DNA of 64,000 nt from Chenopodium formosanum (Eukaryota > Streptophyta > Magnoliopsida > Caryophyllales > Amaranthaceae). Below, in pieces: positions 25,337-38,399 of the stretch; within the stretch, counting starts at the first letter, position 1; every line of letters starts with the position of its first letter. The notes beneath the pieces were generated by a model, which was not told the DNA's origin, did not search any database, and saw only the letters and a list, made by a program, of their open reading frames with translations. Location of the stretch: positions 1,984,001-2,048,000 of the forward strand of contig CM044858.1 in NCBI GenBank assembly GCA_024500155.1. The letters are read 5' to 3'. Position numbers and translations under genes: made by a program.

Positions 25337-26674
25337 AAGGGCAGTAAAAGGATACAAGAAGGATAGGCCTTTTCTGAATCTGCAGTCTTCCATGGTACTT
25401 GTTATCTATTCCGGAAATGATGAAACGGTCGATCACCGCACTATAGATAAGGATATTGTGATCGAGGAAAGTGTACGTTGATTTGGCAACAATAGGTACT
25501 CTTTGACCCTTCTTAAGACTGGAGCAAGAGTCAGCATGGATTACTGTGATTTCTAATTTTGTTATATTTCAACCTTCGTAGTTTAAGAAAAATTTTGAGG
25601 AAGATGATGCCTCATGGAACTTTGATAAAAAGATCAAAATATTGAAGTCCTTTTTCTGTATTAGCATAAAGTCCCTATATTAGGTGAAAGGAGAAAATTG
25701 TTAGAAGAAGACCAACATGTAATTGCTTAGAGAAAAAGCCTGTTATAAACGTATAATATATGAATGTAGCTCTTTCTTTTTCTGCTTGTGTCCCTCTCAT
25801 TATCTCTGCATCTTGTTTGTTGTTCGTGCTTACTTTTATTATGTCATTTTGAAGAGAAATGAGGCGATCAATCCTCTTTCTAACCCGAACCAAACTCAAC
25901 CTAAAGAAAGGGCAAAATCTAACCTTAGATTCATATTTGAACTCATTCTCATACAGTCATATTCATCAGTCTCAAAGTCCGAGTAACAGAGTTGCATACT
26001 GAACATAAGATCTTGGATTAGACAGTCTGATCAGAATCGCCTGCTCAGATCGTCTGACTCAAGTTTCTGTACGCAAGCAAGAATTAAGTAATGCAATTCA
26101 TTTACCTGTCTCATCTTTCCATGTCTTTTGTTTAATACAAGGATTGAAAACTTTCATACAAGTATTGTTCCCCTAATAAGTGGGAAGCCAACAAGAATAT
26201 CTCCACGACATTAACCAGAAACTGTTATTATAATACTTAGTCTAAAAGAAGACAGAAAAAGTGTAAATGTCATGAAGAATGAAAATTAGACTTCATTATT
26301 GCTTCAAATATTATATTGTAATTACAAAATGTCAATAAACAAATTAAACCAAAATTGAAAAAGAATTGCCTGAACAAATGTTTCTAAGGGGTGCCCTACG
26401 ATCGTAGGGTAGTTGGCCCAAAATACACAGGACTATAAATGCCCTCTGAAATCTGAATACAAAATTACAAGTTTTCCATGAATTACAACACCAAACAGCT
26501 GTAACAAAGCAAGCCCCTTTAATTCCTCAGTAATTATTCAAACTCTTGTTGCGTGTGATTGATTCATCCGCTGCTAACATATTAATTGTAACGTACCTTT
26601 CTATCTTCCCTTAAAATTGAGCCATACTTTCATTTACTGCAGTAAAAACCCTGAATTCTGCTGTTATCTGACAG
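25337..26674. other. Tail-to-tail spacer between PHT4;4-like and CYP86A genes
   Basis: Holds the 3' untranslated regions of two converging genes. No further gene, hairpin or transposon end was recognised. Confidence 0.6.
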
Positions 26675-28246
26675 TTAATTTTCTTTCTCCTGCTTCATAT
26701 TTGCAATTACTTGGGTTAAGTCCCTTTGGTGCACATCCACCTTAAGCCCATGCTTCATGAACAATGTCATTGACATCTTTTGCTCCACCTTATGCCCTGG
26801 CGCCACGGCCAATCGGTGGCGGAGCAAAACTGAGGCCGCCACCGATTTCATCTGTAGGTAAGCCAAATCCTTTCCTAGGCAAATTCTTGGCCCTGCATTG
26901 AAAGCCACAAACTTGAAGTGATCATGCATGATGAACTTTGTACCATCAGGGGATAACCACCTTTCTGGCTTGAACTCTAAGCAGTCCTCTCCCCATGTGC
27001 TCTGCATCCTCCCTGCAGAGTATATCGAGTACGATATCGATGAGCCTGCTGGCACGAATGTGCCATCAGGCAACACGTCGTCAGCCACCACATGCTTCGA
27101 GTCCTCCGGGACTGAAGGGTATAACCGTAGGGTCTCTGACAATGCTGCCTTCAGGTACACAAGACGGTCCACCTCCTCGAAATCCAACGGCTCATCCACC
27201 CATTTTGCCATGTCAGCGCCACGTGTTTCCGTCAGGACAGTGCATATCTCAAGCAACACCTTCTCTTCAACTCTGGGATTCTGTATGACCAACCAGAAGA
27301 ACCAGCTCAGCGCCACAGAGGACGTGTCACGTCCAGCTAGGATAAAGTTCAATGCCACGTGTTGCAGGAACTTATCCGAGTAGGATGAGTATTCCTTCCT
27401 CTTCATGAACCTAGAGAGCAGATCATCATAGTCCTTTTGCCGGTTCATCAACTCTTCCTTACGCTTATCTATGACTTCAGACAAGTAATCATCTATCTTA
27501 ACAAGGCTTCGGCTCAAGCTAACTTCTAGCCCAAGCCGGAGCCACTTCTTAAGCCTCCATATGATCTCCGGGAACACGAACCGTTGGAGGCATGCTTCCG
27601 TGGCCCGGTCAAAAGCGTTTGCAAATCCATTTTCCGGTAACCCTGGCACAAGAGTGTGAGGGTCACCACCAAAAGCCAAACCACAAATATTGTCAAAAGT
27701 AAGCCGAAGCATGAGGTCCTGCATATCAACTGGTTTAGCTTCACTCTGAGCCGTCTTGAGGATGGGGCACAACCGTCTATGGATGGCTCGGTTGACCCAC
27801 CGAGCCATGGCTTGGCGGAGGGTTCGAGTGGTGAACTCGAGCGCGGCCGTCTTCCTTTGGAAAAGCCATGTATCACCATCAGAGTTAAAAATTCCAAACC
27901 CAAGTAAATCATGAAACACAGCTTGCCAAGTTGGACCCTTTGGGTAGTTATCAAACCGGGTCTTGAGTATATGCTCTAGATTCCTTGGATCACAAGTAAC
28001 CGTAACAAGACCTTGCTTCCGAGCCAAGAAAGGTACGGCACAGATGCAAGTTTGGTACGTACCACCACACGCGCGGAGATTATCAGCCATCCAATCATGC
28101 ATCCTCTCAAAATTCTCGATCAAGCCGGGGAGGCTGCCCAACAAGGGCCAGACACGTGGACCCCGTAGTGACCGTGATATGAAGGTGAACCATAGCAAGT
28201 AACATGTAATGGCAGTAAACAATAGCAATGCTACATAAATATCCAT
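26675..28246 (-). CDS. CYP86A: Cytochrome P450 CYP86A, fatty-acid omega-hydroxylase
   Basis: Hydroxylates the terminal carbon of long-chain fatty acids at the ER, an early step of cutin monomer synthesis; the omega-hydroxy or dicarboxylic acyl-CoA is then used by GPAT4/8. Single exon of 523 residues, the usual intron-poor CYP86A structure. There is an N-terminal membrane anchor (residues 3-22), then the hinge GPRVWPLLGSLPG (29-41), the I-helix AGRDTS (304-309), the K-helix ETLR (371-374) and the haem loop FNAGPRICLG (449-458) with Cys456. The CYP86A hallmarks FDNYPKGPTWQAVFHD (98-113) and NSDGDTWLFQRKTAA are intact. The C-terminus is short, ending about ten residues after MKQE-type sequence. 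Which CYP86A member it corresponds to cannot be decided; neighbours suit the CYP86A2/A4/A8 set. Confidence 0.96.
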   Translation of the reverse strand: MDIYVALLLFTAITCYLLWFTFISRSLRGPRVWPLLGSLPGLIENFERMHDWMADNLRACGGTYQTCICAVPFLARKQGLVTVTCDPRNLEHILKTRFDNYPKGPTWQAVFHDLLGFGIFNSDGDTWLFQRKTAALEFTTRTLRQAMARWVNRAIHRRLCPILKTAQSEAKPVDMQDLMLRLTFDNICGLAFGGDPHTLVPGLPENGFANAFDRATEACLQRFVFPEIIWRLKKWLRLGLEVSLSRSLVKIDDYLSEVIDKRKEELMNRQKDYDDLLSRFMKRKEYSSYSDKFLQHVALNFILAGRDTSSVALSWFFWLVIQNPRVEEKVLLEICTVLTETRGADMAKWVDEPLDFEEVDRLVYLKAALSETLRLYPSVPEDSKHVVADDVLPDGTFVPAGSSISYSIYSAGRMQSTWGEDCLEFKPERWLSPDGTKFIMHDHFKFVAFNAGPRICLGKDLAYLQMKSVAASVLLRHRLAVAPGHKVEQKMSMTLFMKHGLKVDVHQRDLTQVIANMKQEKEN

Positions 28247-28697
28247 TTTTTTAAGTACAAGATTTCTTGTATAACTAGCCTAAGAGGTAAACCAAATGTA
28301 TAAGAAAACAGAAAATGTAGGTTTACTTGAAGAGATTATTTTTCCCTTACAATTAAACAAAACATAACTTTTAAAGAAATCCTCAAATTTTGGCTGCTTC
28401 TCTTAAGCATCAAACTTTACCAAAAAAAAACCATGAAAATGCTCAATAATCTTCTTTTCTTGGTTTAATCTTCACATAACATCATCAATTTTGGCATGCA
28501 AGTCACTTTCTTACTTCTTAGCTTGCTAGAGTCCTGAAAATAAAGAACAAGAAAAAAACAAAAAACAAAAAAATGCAAGAAAAATGAGGAAAAAATGGAA
28601 AGAAAAGAAGGTAATAAAGAGAAAAACAGGGGAAAAACAGAGAGCTAGAAAGAGATAGATTATTATGAGATGAGAGAGGGAGAATAAGAAGAAGAAA

Positions 28698-28706
28698 ATA
28701 TATAAG
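28698..28706 (-). promoter_or_regulatory. Possible TATA box of the CYP86A gene
   Basis: Reads CTTATATAT on the minus strand, followed downstream by a long CT-rich stretch (28520-28690) typical of a plant leader. That gives a leader of roughly 420 bases, so a leader intron or another start site is possible. Confidence 0.35.
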
Positions 28707-28709
28707 AAA

Positions 28710-31209
28710 AGTGGTAGGTAATAAATTAAAAAGACAGAGCAATTACTAAGGCCAGTTGTAGTTCTTAAATTAAATTCACCCACTTTCTTCCTTCTCTTAT
28801 TATGTCTCACACAAGAGAACTTGATGTGTTTAAGTTGTAACTAGTAACCATTTTTCTGCACCCCTATTAATGGAAAAGTGCCAACAAGAGGGGGAGAGGG
28901 AGCGTGGTGGAGGTGTTGAAATTATTGTGTCACAAAAAAGCTACGTAGTGGTAGTAGCGACAATTATTATAGCGGTAAAGAAAAACACGGGTAGAGAGGA
29001 ATTAAACTGCACGAATGAGTAACACTATCTTGTTTATTATTAGCCACCTAACAAGGTAATAAGGTCAAATTTTGAATTTTTAAAGGGTCTGTCATTTTTT
29101 CTCCTTACTCGTTTTTGCTACCTTATTAACGTGTCTAGTTTATTAAGGGTAATATGACATTTTATTATTATATGTTACATGTTTAACATGTAGTTCTACT
29201 TACTAGGTGAAAAATTAATAAAAAGAGAAAGAGTGAAGCATCATACCTCAAAGGCTCAAAAACATAACATGAACCCTCCTTTGTCTTCTTTATCAATGCC
29301 TTTTCCACCTAACTTCAGCAGAGCTTTTAAGTTGATGCATTCAATGGAAAGAGAGAGAGAGAAAGAGAAGATATTTATTGTGATTAGTTGAGAAACTAGC
29401 CCACACTCTATTATGTTTGATTCCAAATATTTAAGGAACTAAAAAGATAAATAGAGAGACAAAAGAAGTGTAATCTTTAACACACACAATTTAAGGTTTA
29501 ACAAAGCTATATGACTAGATTAGTTGCTTGATAACAACAATTAATAGTTCCTTCGAGCTCACGATATCACAAATCGATCAAAGAAGAAAGAAACTTAATA
29601 CGAATTAAGAAATGGGGTTAGTGTGTAATCGTGGTTTCGAGGGAGTACTTAATCAAGTAATTTTGTGGTGATTATGGAAAAGAAATTAAGGTGGAAGATG
29701 AATTTAAGAAGAGATGAGAAGATAGGTCAGGGTTGGGTGAGCAACCCAACCACAATTTAAAGTTTCGTGTAAGATTTTTATGTAAGAGATTCCAATCTAG
29801 CTATCCTTTACTTTGCAACAAAATGAGTGTCATAACTCTTTAACAGTCAACGCCTTCTTCTTGATGAATATAAATGATTGTGATGAATTATATTGAGGGA
29901 CAGTCCAAATGCATGGTAACAAAATAAATTTAACCCAAAGTTTTTATATTCATGAAAACTAAGTTGGGTTTACCATCTATACCAGATTAGTGGAAAAACA
30001 CACACATTTATAGGTTGCCTGTTTAATATGTAGCTGTCTAACACCCTACCTAAAGTATGCTTAGTTAAACAAGTATTTGAATGATGTTGTTGACTAGTGT
30101 TTTTTATTGGATGTGCAATGTTTTAGGATCTTAAACAAGGTTCTTAAATGTAAGTTTGTAAAAGTTTGCTAAGAACTGCTTTGAATTTGTCTAAGAAGTC
30201 GACCGAATACAAACAAATTCAAGCTCAAAACCACTTGTATAATATGGTATCTAAAACTAATCTAATTGACCTATATGACATAATTAGTCATCTTTTCATC
30301 TCTTCAATACTCAACCCCAAAAAAGACAAATTAATCGTCGTCTAATCATAAGAGATATTATGAGTAATAACAAGTATCAACGTCGAAAATTCAATGATCA
30401 CTAAACAATATGAACTTCAGACTTTTCTATGAGCGCCACCAAACTTTACATGATTTTGTGCAAATGTGATTATCGTCAGCTTTGATTAATACCAATTCCA
30501 TACTTAATAACACCTTAATACATGGAACGTGAAAGTACTCCCTCCGTCTTTATTTGTTCTTCCAACTTCGCCTTTTTTTACCATTCGAAAAATTCAGAAT
30601 CAGAAGAACAAATGGAGACAAAGGTTGTTGCCTTTTAGGATATAATTTAAGTTATTTATAAAATAATTAGTGGGTAACTTGGCTTTACGCAGTGGATGAC
30701 TGGATGTTGAAGTTATAGTTAGATCTTTCCTTCAACTATTGAGCTAAAGGAGACAGATATATCAAAATGGGCCTCTTTTTACCTGATTACATTTGGGTTT
30801 GCTTGCATTGGGCTTTTGTTTAGCCCATTTGTATCCGATTGCCCAGACTCTGATCTGTTCCAACACCTAAAATTAAAACCATATAGCATGTACATAACAA
30901 TAAGCAGTATTACAACAAGTAATTAGGCATTAATTTGAAATCATTCCAGTTGCATAATCTCTCTCCAAAATTACTCTTCCAAACAGTGATGTTACATACG
31001 CATGATCGCATAAGTTAGGGTGCACATAGCAGATTCGCACTGTTTGACATAATGGATTTACAGTTACAGTCTAAGATCTAGATACGAGTAATAAAAACGA
31101 AAATATACAAGTAGCAAGTACCTTGTATATTTTCGTTTTAATTATAACGAAATGGCCATCCCGAGATGCAACATTTTGCTGGTGTGGGCATCAGTACAAG
31201 AAAGCCAGA
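28710..31209. other. Intergenic region upstream of CYP86A
   Basis: About 2.5 kb without a supportable gene. Notable items are a GA-rich microsatellite-like stretch (29347-29370) and a short transposon-like segment at about 30536-30622 that starts ACTCCCTCCGTCTTTATTTG and ends with an imperfect complement (AACAAATGGAGACAAAGG). The ORC5 3' end lies at the right. Confidence 0.55.
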
Positions 31210-33403
31210 TCATCGTCTATACAGGTATCTTGAAATGGGAAACTTGAGACTTCTTGCAATCTGTGAGAAGATTTGAAAGGTAAGAAACATATACGATGAC
31301 AAATATTTATAAGAAAGGAACTCTGTTCAAACCACATCAGATAGTTACCTTCACAGCCAATTCTTCAGAAACAGTAGACTTGTAACGAGTTGAGCCCTCC
31401 AGTGGACAACTGCTTCCCTTACTTAAGAAATTAGCATTACAGAGACTGGACACTTGCAAAAGAACATTAGAAGTGAGGTCATTCTGAGCTCCTTGGTTTC
31501 CCAGGGAGCCATCATCATCATCATGCACTTCTTCGTCAACAGACTCATCTATCCCATATGTGATGCACTGGAAGATAGCTAATAACCTTTCCAATGGAAA
31601 AGTCCCAGGGCCCTTCAGAAGTAATTCCTGCTCTGCCATTTCCTTCTGCTCTGTTGACTTCTCAGAACACCTGCAGAGCCATTATATAAGAAAAATCAAC
31701 GAACGCACGCACACACCTTTTTAAACAGATACAGCTTTGTTTAGAACCAAAGCAGGACAGAAATATTGCCAATACTGCAGGTCTGTCGAAAACTATGGGT
31801 GGCTAAAGATCATTAAAGAGACAGGCAAACTCTAGAATGTTAGCTATTGGGAAGACGCCCCCCATACATGAAACGACATACACACTAGCAGGCAATATTG
31901 TTATATTAAATATGTCTCACTATTTAAGCTATAGCCACTAGCCAACCCTCATCATAAAATGACAGCCATTTGAATAAACAGACCAATGATGCACTGCTTA
32001 TTGAAAGCTTGGAAGAAACTTACTTTCTCTTCTTTCTGCCATTAGATTGACCACCGGTCGAATCAAAAAATGAAGCATCAAGAGTAGCAGGATTTCTTGA
32101 AGCAAGAAATGCTGAAATAAGAAGATACTTTGCCGAAACAGACATGTGGAAATCCAACTCTTCCTCCTGAGCTCCCAATTTCTTTGCACTTGCCTTTCCC
32201 TTCACTACATTTGCTTTAACTTCAACATCAAGTGATGAAATTTTAAACACTTCGTTAAGAGAAGGGCGAATATGCGGCACAAGATGACTAAAAAGTCTTC
32301 TCTTTGCATCTTCTCTTTTTTGTTTGGTTTCCCAGCTAAAGTTAGATCCTGGATCATTCATGGGCTCACAGTATTTCTCAAACAGTGGATGAAAAGCGAT
32401 AGATAATTCATCAACTTGTCTTGTGACTCTAGAGAAAGGCTTCAGAACAATACTGTAAGCAAGAACACAATCACATAAGCACAAATAAACCCTCATTACC
32501 AATCTTTAAGTTCAATAATTAGAAATACTTAACAAAATTTTAATGTAGTGTAAGAGAAACTTACTCTAGGAAACAGGAATTAAGCTCCGGTTTTTCTCTT
32601 TTCAGCATGAAAATTTGACGAAGATCCTTCTCCATATATCCAGGGAAATATAGAGGGACGGGCTCAAAATGACCAGAATTTGAATGGTAAACATCAAGAG
32701 ACACTTTACTTATGAAGATAATACCAACTTCAGGCAAACCCAGCATTCGATAGAGACCAAACAGAAAAGGCAATACAGTAGAGCTTTTATCCCACTCTCG
32801 AACAAGCTCAAAATCGTCGAAAATTAAGTAAATCATATTCCCTAAATCATCTGTAGACCTTTTCTTTGAACTCAATTTAGCAGATTTCCCCTTCAAAATG
32901 TCCAAAACACTAACCAATGCTTCTTTAACAAAGTTGGCAAAATCAGAGGGCTTATCACACTTCTTAACACTCAAGTAACCATTTTCCTCACTCCTTTTAT
33001 GAAATGCCAACTGATTCAAGATAGACTCAAACAAAATCCTAGGACTATAACACGAAACACAGCTCGAATACACGAATGGCCGCTTAAGATATCGAAAAAT
33101 CTCAAGGATGATGCTAGTTTTCCCGGTTGAAGTACCACCATAAATAAATAAAGGAAGCATAGGAGAATTCAAGGGACCCAAATGACCTAAAACCTCAGTA
33201 ATCTGACTACTTCTACCAGGGAAGCTAGAAATAAGATCATCCAAGCTTAAATTTTTATCATCGCCATTTCTAGAACTATATATAAAATCATAAACTGTTG
33301 GTTTGTAAGAAATACTCTTTCTTGGTTTATGTGAACAATTATCTGCAGAAGCCAAAGATCTTGTTGTTCTTCTACTAGATTGTGGGGTTTCTTCATTACC
33401 CAT
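31210..33403 (-). CDS. ORC5: Origin recognition complex subunit 5
   Basis: AAA+ subunit of the six-part complex that marks replication origins in the nucleus and loads MCM helicase. Minus-strand exons 33403-32565, 32452-32024, 31670-31349 and 31260-31210 join in frame to 546 residues; Arabidopsis ORC5 is close to this length. The Walker A loop is GGTSTGKTS (89-97) and the Walker B strand IYLIFDDFE (191-199). The C-terminal half (HPLFEKYCEP, VSAKYLLISAFLASRNP) matches the ORC5 winged-helix part, and the last exon gives the short tail ARSLKFPISRYLYRR. A basic RKKRK stretch at the exon 2/3 join may help nuclear import. Upstream minus-strand sequence suggests a 5' UTR intron (donor GTATGC near 33604). 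It lies head-to-tail with ATI, and seems an insertion into the otherwise conserved neighbourhood. Confidence 0.93.
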
Positions 33404-33514
33404 TTGAATTAAACTGCTAATTAACGAAATTTAAGACGATAATCCAATACCCAACTCCTCAATTAAAAAATAATCCTATTATTCAAACAGTTCAGTTTCA
33501 AATTCACCCAAAAA

Positions 33515-33523
33515 AACCCTAAT
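33515..33523 (-). promoter_or_regulatory. Telo-box in the ORC5 leader/promoter
   Basis: AACCCTAA (TTAGGGTT on the gene strand), about 110 bases upstream of the ORC5 start codon. Telo-boxes are common near the starts of plant replication and translation genes. The function here is inferred. Confidence 0.4.
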
Positions 33524-33839
33524 TCAAAGCTGCGACGCCGCAGGAAGAGAGTGAGTATGTGAGTGAGGAAATTAAGCAATGAAGCAAAGTAAGACGAGCA
33601 TACCTAGAGACAAAGAGGGATGTTCAGGTTGAATTCTCGTCGGAAAACTTTGAATTTGGCCGGAATCCTGCTTATTTGTTCCTCAAATTGGAGCCCTCCA
33701 AAATTAAAATATATGAAAGCGGGATATTTTCCCCTTTTTTTTTCTTTTTTTTCTTTTCTTTTTTTTTTTTTTTTTAGGAAATTCGTTTGCCGTAAATAAT
33801 CACACATTCTCACTACATCCCAGCCCGTTAGCCCGATCC

Positions 33840-34876
33840 GAAAAAAAGAACTTAAAAACTTTTTTTACTGTAAATAAAAACCCGAATCAAACCCAAAAAA
33901 GCTTACTTTGTCCCGACATGACCATCACTTTTAACAGGTTCGAGAATTTGAGCATTAAAAAAACTAATGTATGGTCCGACACTTCTATTTCTGGTAAGTG
34001 TTTTACTAAAAACAATTTCTGGGAAACTAATTCTAAGATATAGAAGTTGTTTACCAAAAATTTGGCCAAATAGACCCTCAATCCAATTATTTATCACCGC
34101 TAAAATAGGTTACATTGACATTGCGTAGGACTTAGGTTATGAGTTTATACTTTCATGTCTAACTCATACGAAATGCAGTATTAAACAATGACGTTTGTTG
34201 AACACATCTCAAAATGTCTCACTCCAATTCTCCAAACAATTGGTGACAAAAGGAATATATTGTGAATGCGGGCTCCACAAGACCACAACCACGCAATAAT
34301 TACACACAATTCATTAGGCGATAATGGATTAATGGTACAACAAAGATTACACACAATCCATGTTTATCGTACAAAAAAGAGAAAAAAAATGAAAAAAAAT
34401 TGTGCAAATCTCTTAGGTTATAGAAACATTCGAAGTACAATTTATTTAAAGATTATCCAACAACAAACTTGTTCAAATGATCTACTTTGTATTTGCAAAT
34501 TTTTAACCCCAAATGAGATCCTAGGCAGAAAATGCCCGCATATTTCAGAATGACAATTGTACAAATGCCAACACAAAATTACTGTACAGCTTAAACCATC
34601 ATGTGCAGAATTTTTACCAAGTAATTGACCTTTTTGCAATTAAGCTAAGTTCAGACCACTCGTCCACTCCCATCTCCATTAAGCAAGGCCATTTTTCAGG
34701 AACCATAAGCTATAATCCCGCTATTAATATAATACAGCAACGTAAATCAAGCAAAGTATTAAAAGCTATTTTAGCTTCGTGAGAATATCATCTGAATCAT
34801 CACACTCCAGCATCAATCTCCCCATTGTCTGTTGTATCTCACGTTTCTCTCACAATCATCAATTTTCATCATCATC
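33840..34876. other. Spacer between ORC5 and ATI genes
   Basis: Holds the ORC5 upstream region, including the long T-rich tract at about 33730-33776 just before this interval, and the ATI 3' untranslated sequence. No gene is supported; the short open frames lack any family signature. Confidence 0.55.
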
Positions 34877-37130
34877 TCAATGGTCAGCTGGGGCAGCAGT
34901 GATATATGTACTACGGCGACTTCCTCCAACAATCACATCTTTCAGGCGTGATAAGATCCTTCCCGATTTCTGTCAAGATAAATTTACATATGTTAACCAT
35001 GAGCCATCACATATATTAACCATGAGCCAAAAACTTACATTCTTTCCATTCCTAAACAAGTGTAATTTAAACTCATGCAACTAAGCAAAAAGAGGAAGAG
35101 TTCAGCACTTCAGTTTTGCATGGGAATCTACACCTTTGTCTTCTTCACTTATTTTCATTTAAGGAACAGTTGTAGTAGCTGGAAAAGAAAATAAGAAGTC
35201 TCATGGGAAGCAGAACAGAAGTTACCCTTATGCAGTGCATCATTCCTATAAGCTAGAAATTAGTAGGTTAAGTTTATGGAAACTCTCTCGATGAACGTCG
35301 GTGGTGTATCTCACATTCTCACTGAAACCGGTATAACTCTCACAACTATCAGAGAGCAGTCTTCCAAGGTGTAACTACAATACGTTAGCAAGAGCTCATG
35401 CTTCAGAGATAACCCCAAGGCAGTTTTTAAATCAGTTACTAGCACTGAAATTTTGCTCCCATAAATAAGACATGAGATTAATAACTCTTCTAACTATTTT
35501 AGTACCCCACCTAATTCACACCTATAGACCTATAGTTAAATAATTACCCCTAACAAGCTCCATTTCTGTTTGAATTGCTAACTCCAACAAGACAACTTCC
35601 ATGCAAAAAACCAGAATACGACTTAAGGTATGGCAAAGACCTATAAATAATCTCTTGCCACCAAATGACCTAATCACTAGTTTCTCTACAAGCTAGCTTC
35701 TTTAATGTAGAGTGTGAACCCCTCACCTCAACCATTGCAATTTGTATAAGGAATTTCGTAAGTAGATTAGACTAATTGACGAACTGGAGCACCTGCAAAC
35801 TTGTAATTTGACCCTTGGGAAGTGTATCACATAAAATGTACGAGATTACGGCTGGAAAGGAATAATACTGTACCATAAAAATGCAAGCATATATTCTAAA
35901 TTCTAACGTTTCTTGCCAAGTAACTATCTTTTGGACTTACAATCTACAACTGCTGTTTTGTATCTACTTAATTTTCAGCAGAGGACCTATAAACTGTTTC
36001 ACCTTTCATCAGGGAAAGTTTTCCTTATCTAACATGGGAGAATGAAATAAATATATATGGTCACACAGGTTCTCCAATAGCAACCTAAGCTGTTATTTAA
36101 GGACAGCTACAATTGTAGATTCATTTCTAAAGCTGAATTAAGAATTAAATAATCATCATTCATATCTTAACTTAAAAGTTAAAAAAAAAAACAAACAAAC
36201 AAACAATACCTCATTGCCAACACTAAGCTGCCACCTTTGTTGCAAAACCTCCCACCTCTCTTGTTGCCATCGTTGCCCAAGTATGACAAGGCCCATCACA
36301 GCAGCAGCAACAAAAACAGACCAAAATGCATTTGTATCTTTAACTTGAGCACATAAAGAGGCAACACTTCTTTTCCACCAAGCCCCACAAGGGAGCCCAG
36401 AGTCATCGATTTCTCCAAACTCTTCTTCTCCAGACTTGGGTGGCCTTGATATAAAAGATGAAGGATCTAAGCCATGGTCAGATGGCTCATCAAAATCACT
36501 CTCAACTAAACTTTCACCATAAGCTGCTGATCCACCAATCTCTGTTCCGCTGTGAAATGAGCTAAATGTAGCAGCCTCATACACATTTTGTTCTTTGTCA
36601 TCAACAGCCAGCCGATGTAGAGCTGTCGATTCATCTAATCCTGGACCATGAACTGATAGCAGCCTACTGCTTTTCTCTTCAAGAAATGGAATACCAAGAA
36701 ACTCCTCAGGAACATTCAATCCTTCTATACTCCAGTTTTCCTCTTCCTTCTGCTCAGCTTTACCCTCTTTAGCCACATTCAAGTCACCTGCATCATCTTC
36801 TTTAACTCCTTTGGAATTTTCAAAGTTTTCAGATTCTATGGGCAAATTTTCATGCTGGCTTGGTGGAAAAACAAAGTGACCAGACATAAAAAGAGCTCTA
36901 GAAGTTTCTGCTTCATAATCTTCACCTAATGAAGGATCCTTCTCCTCATGAATTGATTCATCCCCTCTTGGCCCAGGAGCAGCAGCGTAAGCAGAAGCTG
37001 TTAGTGACACAACTTCCCATTCATTTCCACGTGGCATGGCTTCCTCTCCCTCTTCACTTTCAGCAGCCTTGTAAACATTCCGTTCATTTCCTCGAGAGGT
37101 GGTCTCCTCTCCATCCTCATTATTAACCAT
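34877..37130 (-). CDS. ATI: ATG8-interacting protein (ATI1/ATI2 type)
   Basis: Plant-specific membrane protein that binds ATG8 and marks ER- and plastid-derived bodies for selective autophagy. Minus-strand exons 37130-36210 and 34969-34877 join at GNE/KSG to 337 residues. The family block NEWEVVSLTASAYAAAPGP starts at residue 36 and contains an AIM-like WEVV (38-41). A long acidic, disordered middle follows; then WWKRSVASL, a single membrane helix (about 270-285) and the conserved RWQQERWEVLQ segment. The tail RLKDVIVGGSRRS matches the ATI C-terminus. The N-terminus is odd: GEETTSRGNE at 7-16 looks like a partial duplicate of GEEAMPRGNE at 28-37. The leader probably has an intron reaching to about 37960. 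CYP86A and ATI are neighbours in Arabidopsis as well, but here ORC5 sits between them. Confidence 0.9.
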
Positions 37131-38399
37131 CTTTTATTTATCAAACTATCAGATCATTCAAAAATCAGCAAAAATATGTTAGATAATTGAAAATAGCACT
37201 TTATAATTTCACCATATACAACTCAATTGCGCACATCATTACGCCCACGGCCAAAAAAAAACAAAAACCTTCCACCAATGAGTTAACTATATTCTAGGAC
37301 ATCAAAATAACAAACCACAGCTCCAACTGACGAACAAGAACAATACTACACGGCTTCAAACAAAACTAAAAGTGTCACATTGTGCAACATTTCTCATTCA
37401 CCAAGCAACAATCATCATCACAAGGCCACAACATAATTAAAAATTTACAATCATATAAAGAGAATAGAGGTGCAACATCAAGTAATGCCCAAATATTCAT
37501 TCCATAATTCGAATGCACTCAATTACCAACTTCATATGCATTCAAATGATAAACCTTATCAAATACTGTATCAATTACCATCAAATTTGTCCATGAAAGC
37601 AACCAATCAAAGCTATTTTAAATCAGCACAATTAAATCAAAAAGCTGCAAATCAATCGAAAGCGACAACATGAATTCGAACTTGAAGCTCACAAAATTGA
37701 ACATCAACATCCATGCTCTCAACAAATCACAAATTCATTCAATAATCATCCTAAAACCAACAAAACATGGCAATAGAAACATCAAATAAATCCGAAAAAA
37801 CGAAACCCTAATAAACGAAAACCAAATCAAATCAAATCAAAACAAAAGAAATCCAAACAACAAAACTGATGCCAATAATAGAAATAATTGAATCAAACAA
37901 CAATTGAGTGATTCAAATATGTAATAATCCGATGATTGACGAATTTACAGAGAATGAAAACATACATAGAAATCGAAGGTGATCGCCGGAGAAAAGGGGA
38001 AGATGAGTAGGAGATAGAAACTGACTTTGGGAAATGCGAAAATTATAAATGAGTTAATTAAATAAAAACAAAAAACAATAATAATAATAAATACAATAAT
38101 AAGGATGAGATGAGATAAAGGAAAACCGGTAGAACCGGTGACAGGTTGGGGTGGAGTTTTAGTGTACCGGCTTTCGTCGGTGAGTGTTTGTCACGTAATC
38201 AGAGAGGTGACCTAGTATTGGGGGTCAGGGATTGTTATACAATGGTGTTTGCGTGCAAACACAGATAACACTGTACCACGCTCCAAAATAAAACTTCACT
38301 CCAAATACTACCTCTTAACTCCGTTATATATTAGCTGCAATTCGGGTAATATCCTAGTATTTGTATTTGTGACATTAAAAATTTTCTAATAAAATAGCA

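Noticed and set aside
26928..27954. Plus- and minus-strand frames inside the CYP86A gene
   Set aside because: They are shadows of the single-exon P450 reading frame.
28518..28810. Two overlapping minus-strand frames rich in Phe, Leu and Ser
   Set aside because: They are artefacts of the CT-rich leader of the CYP86A gene.
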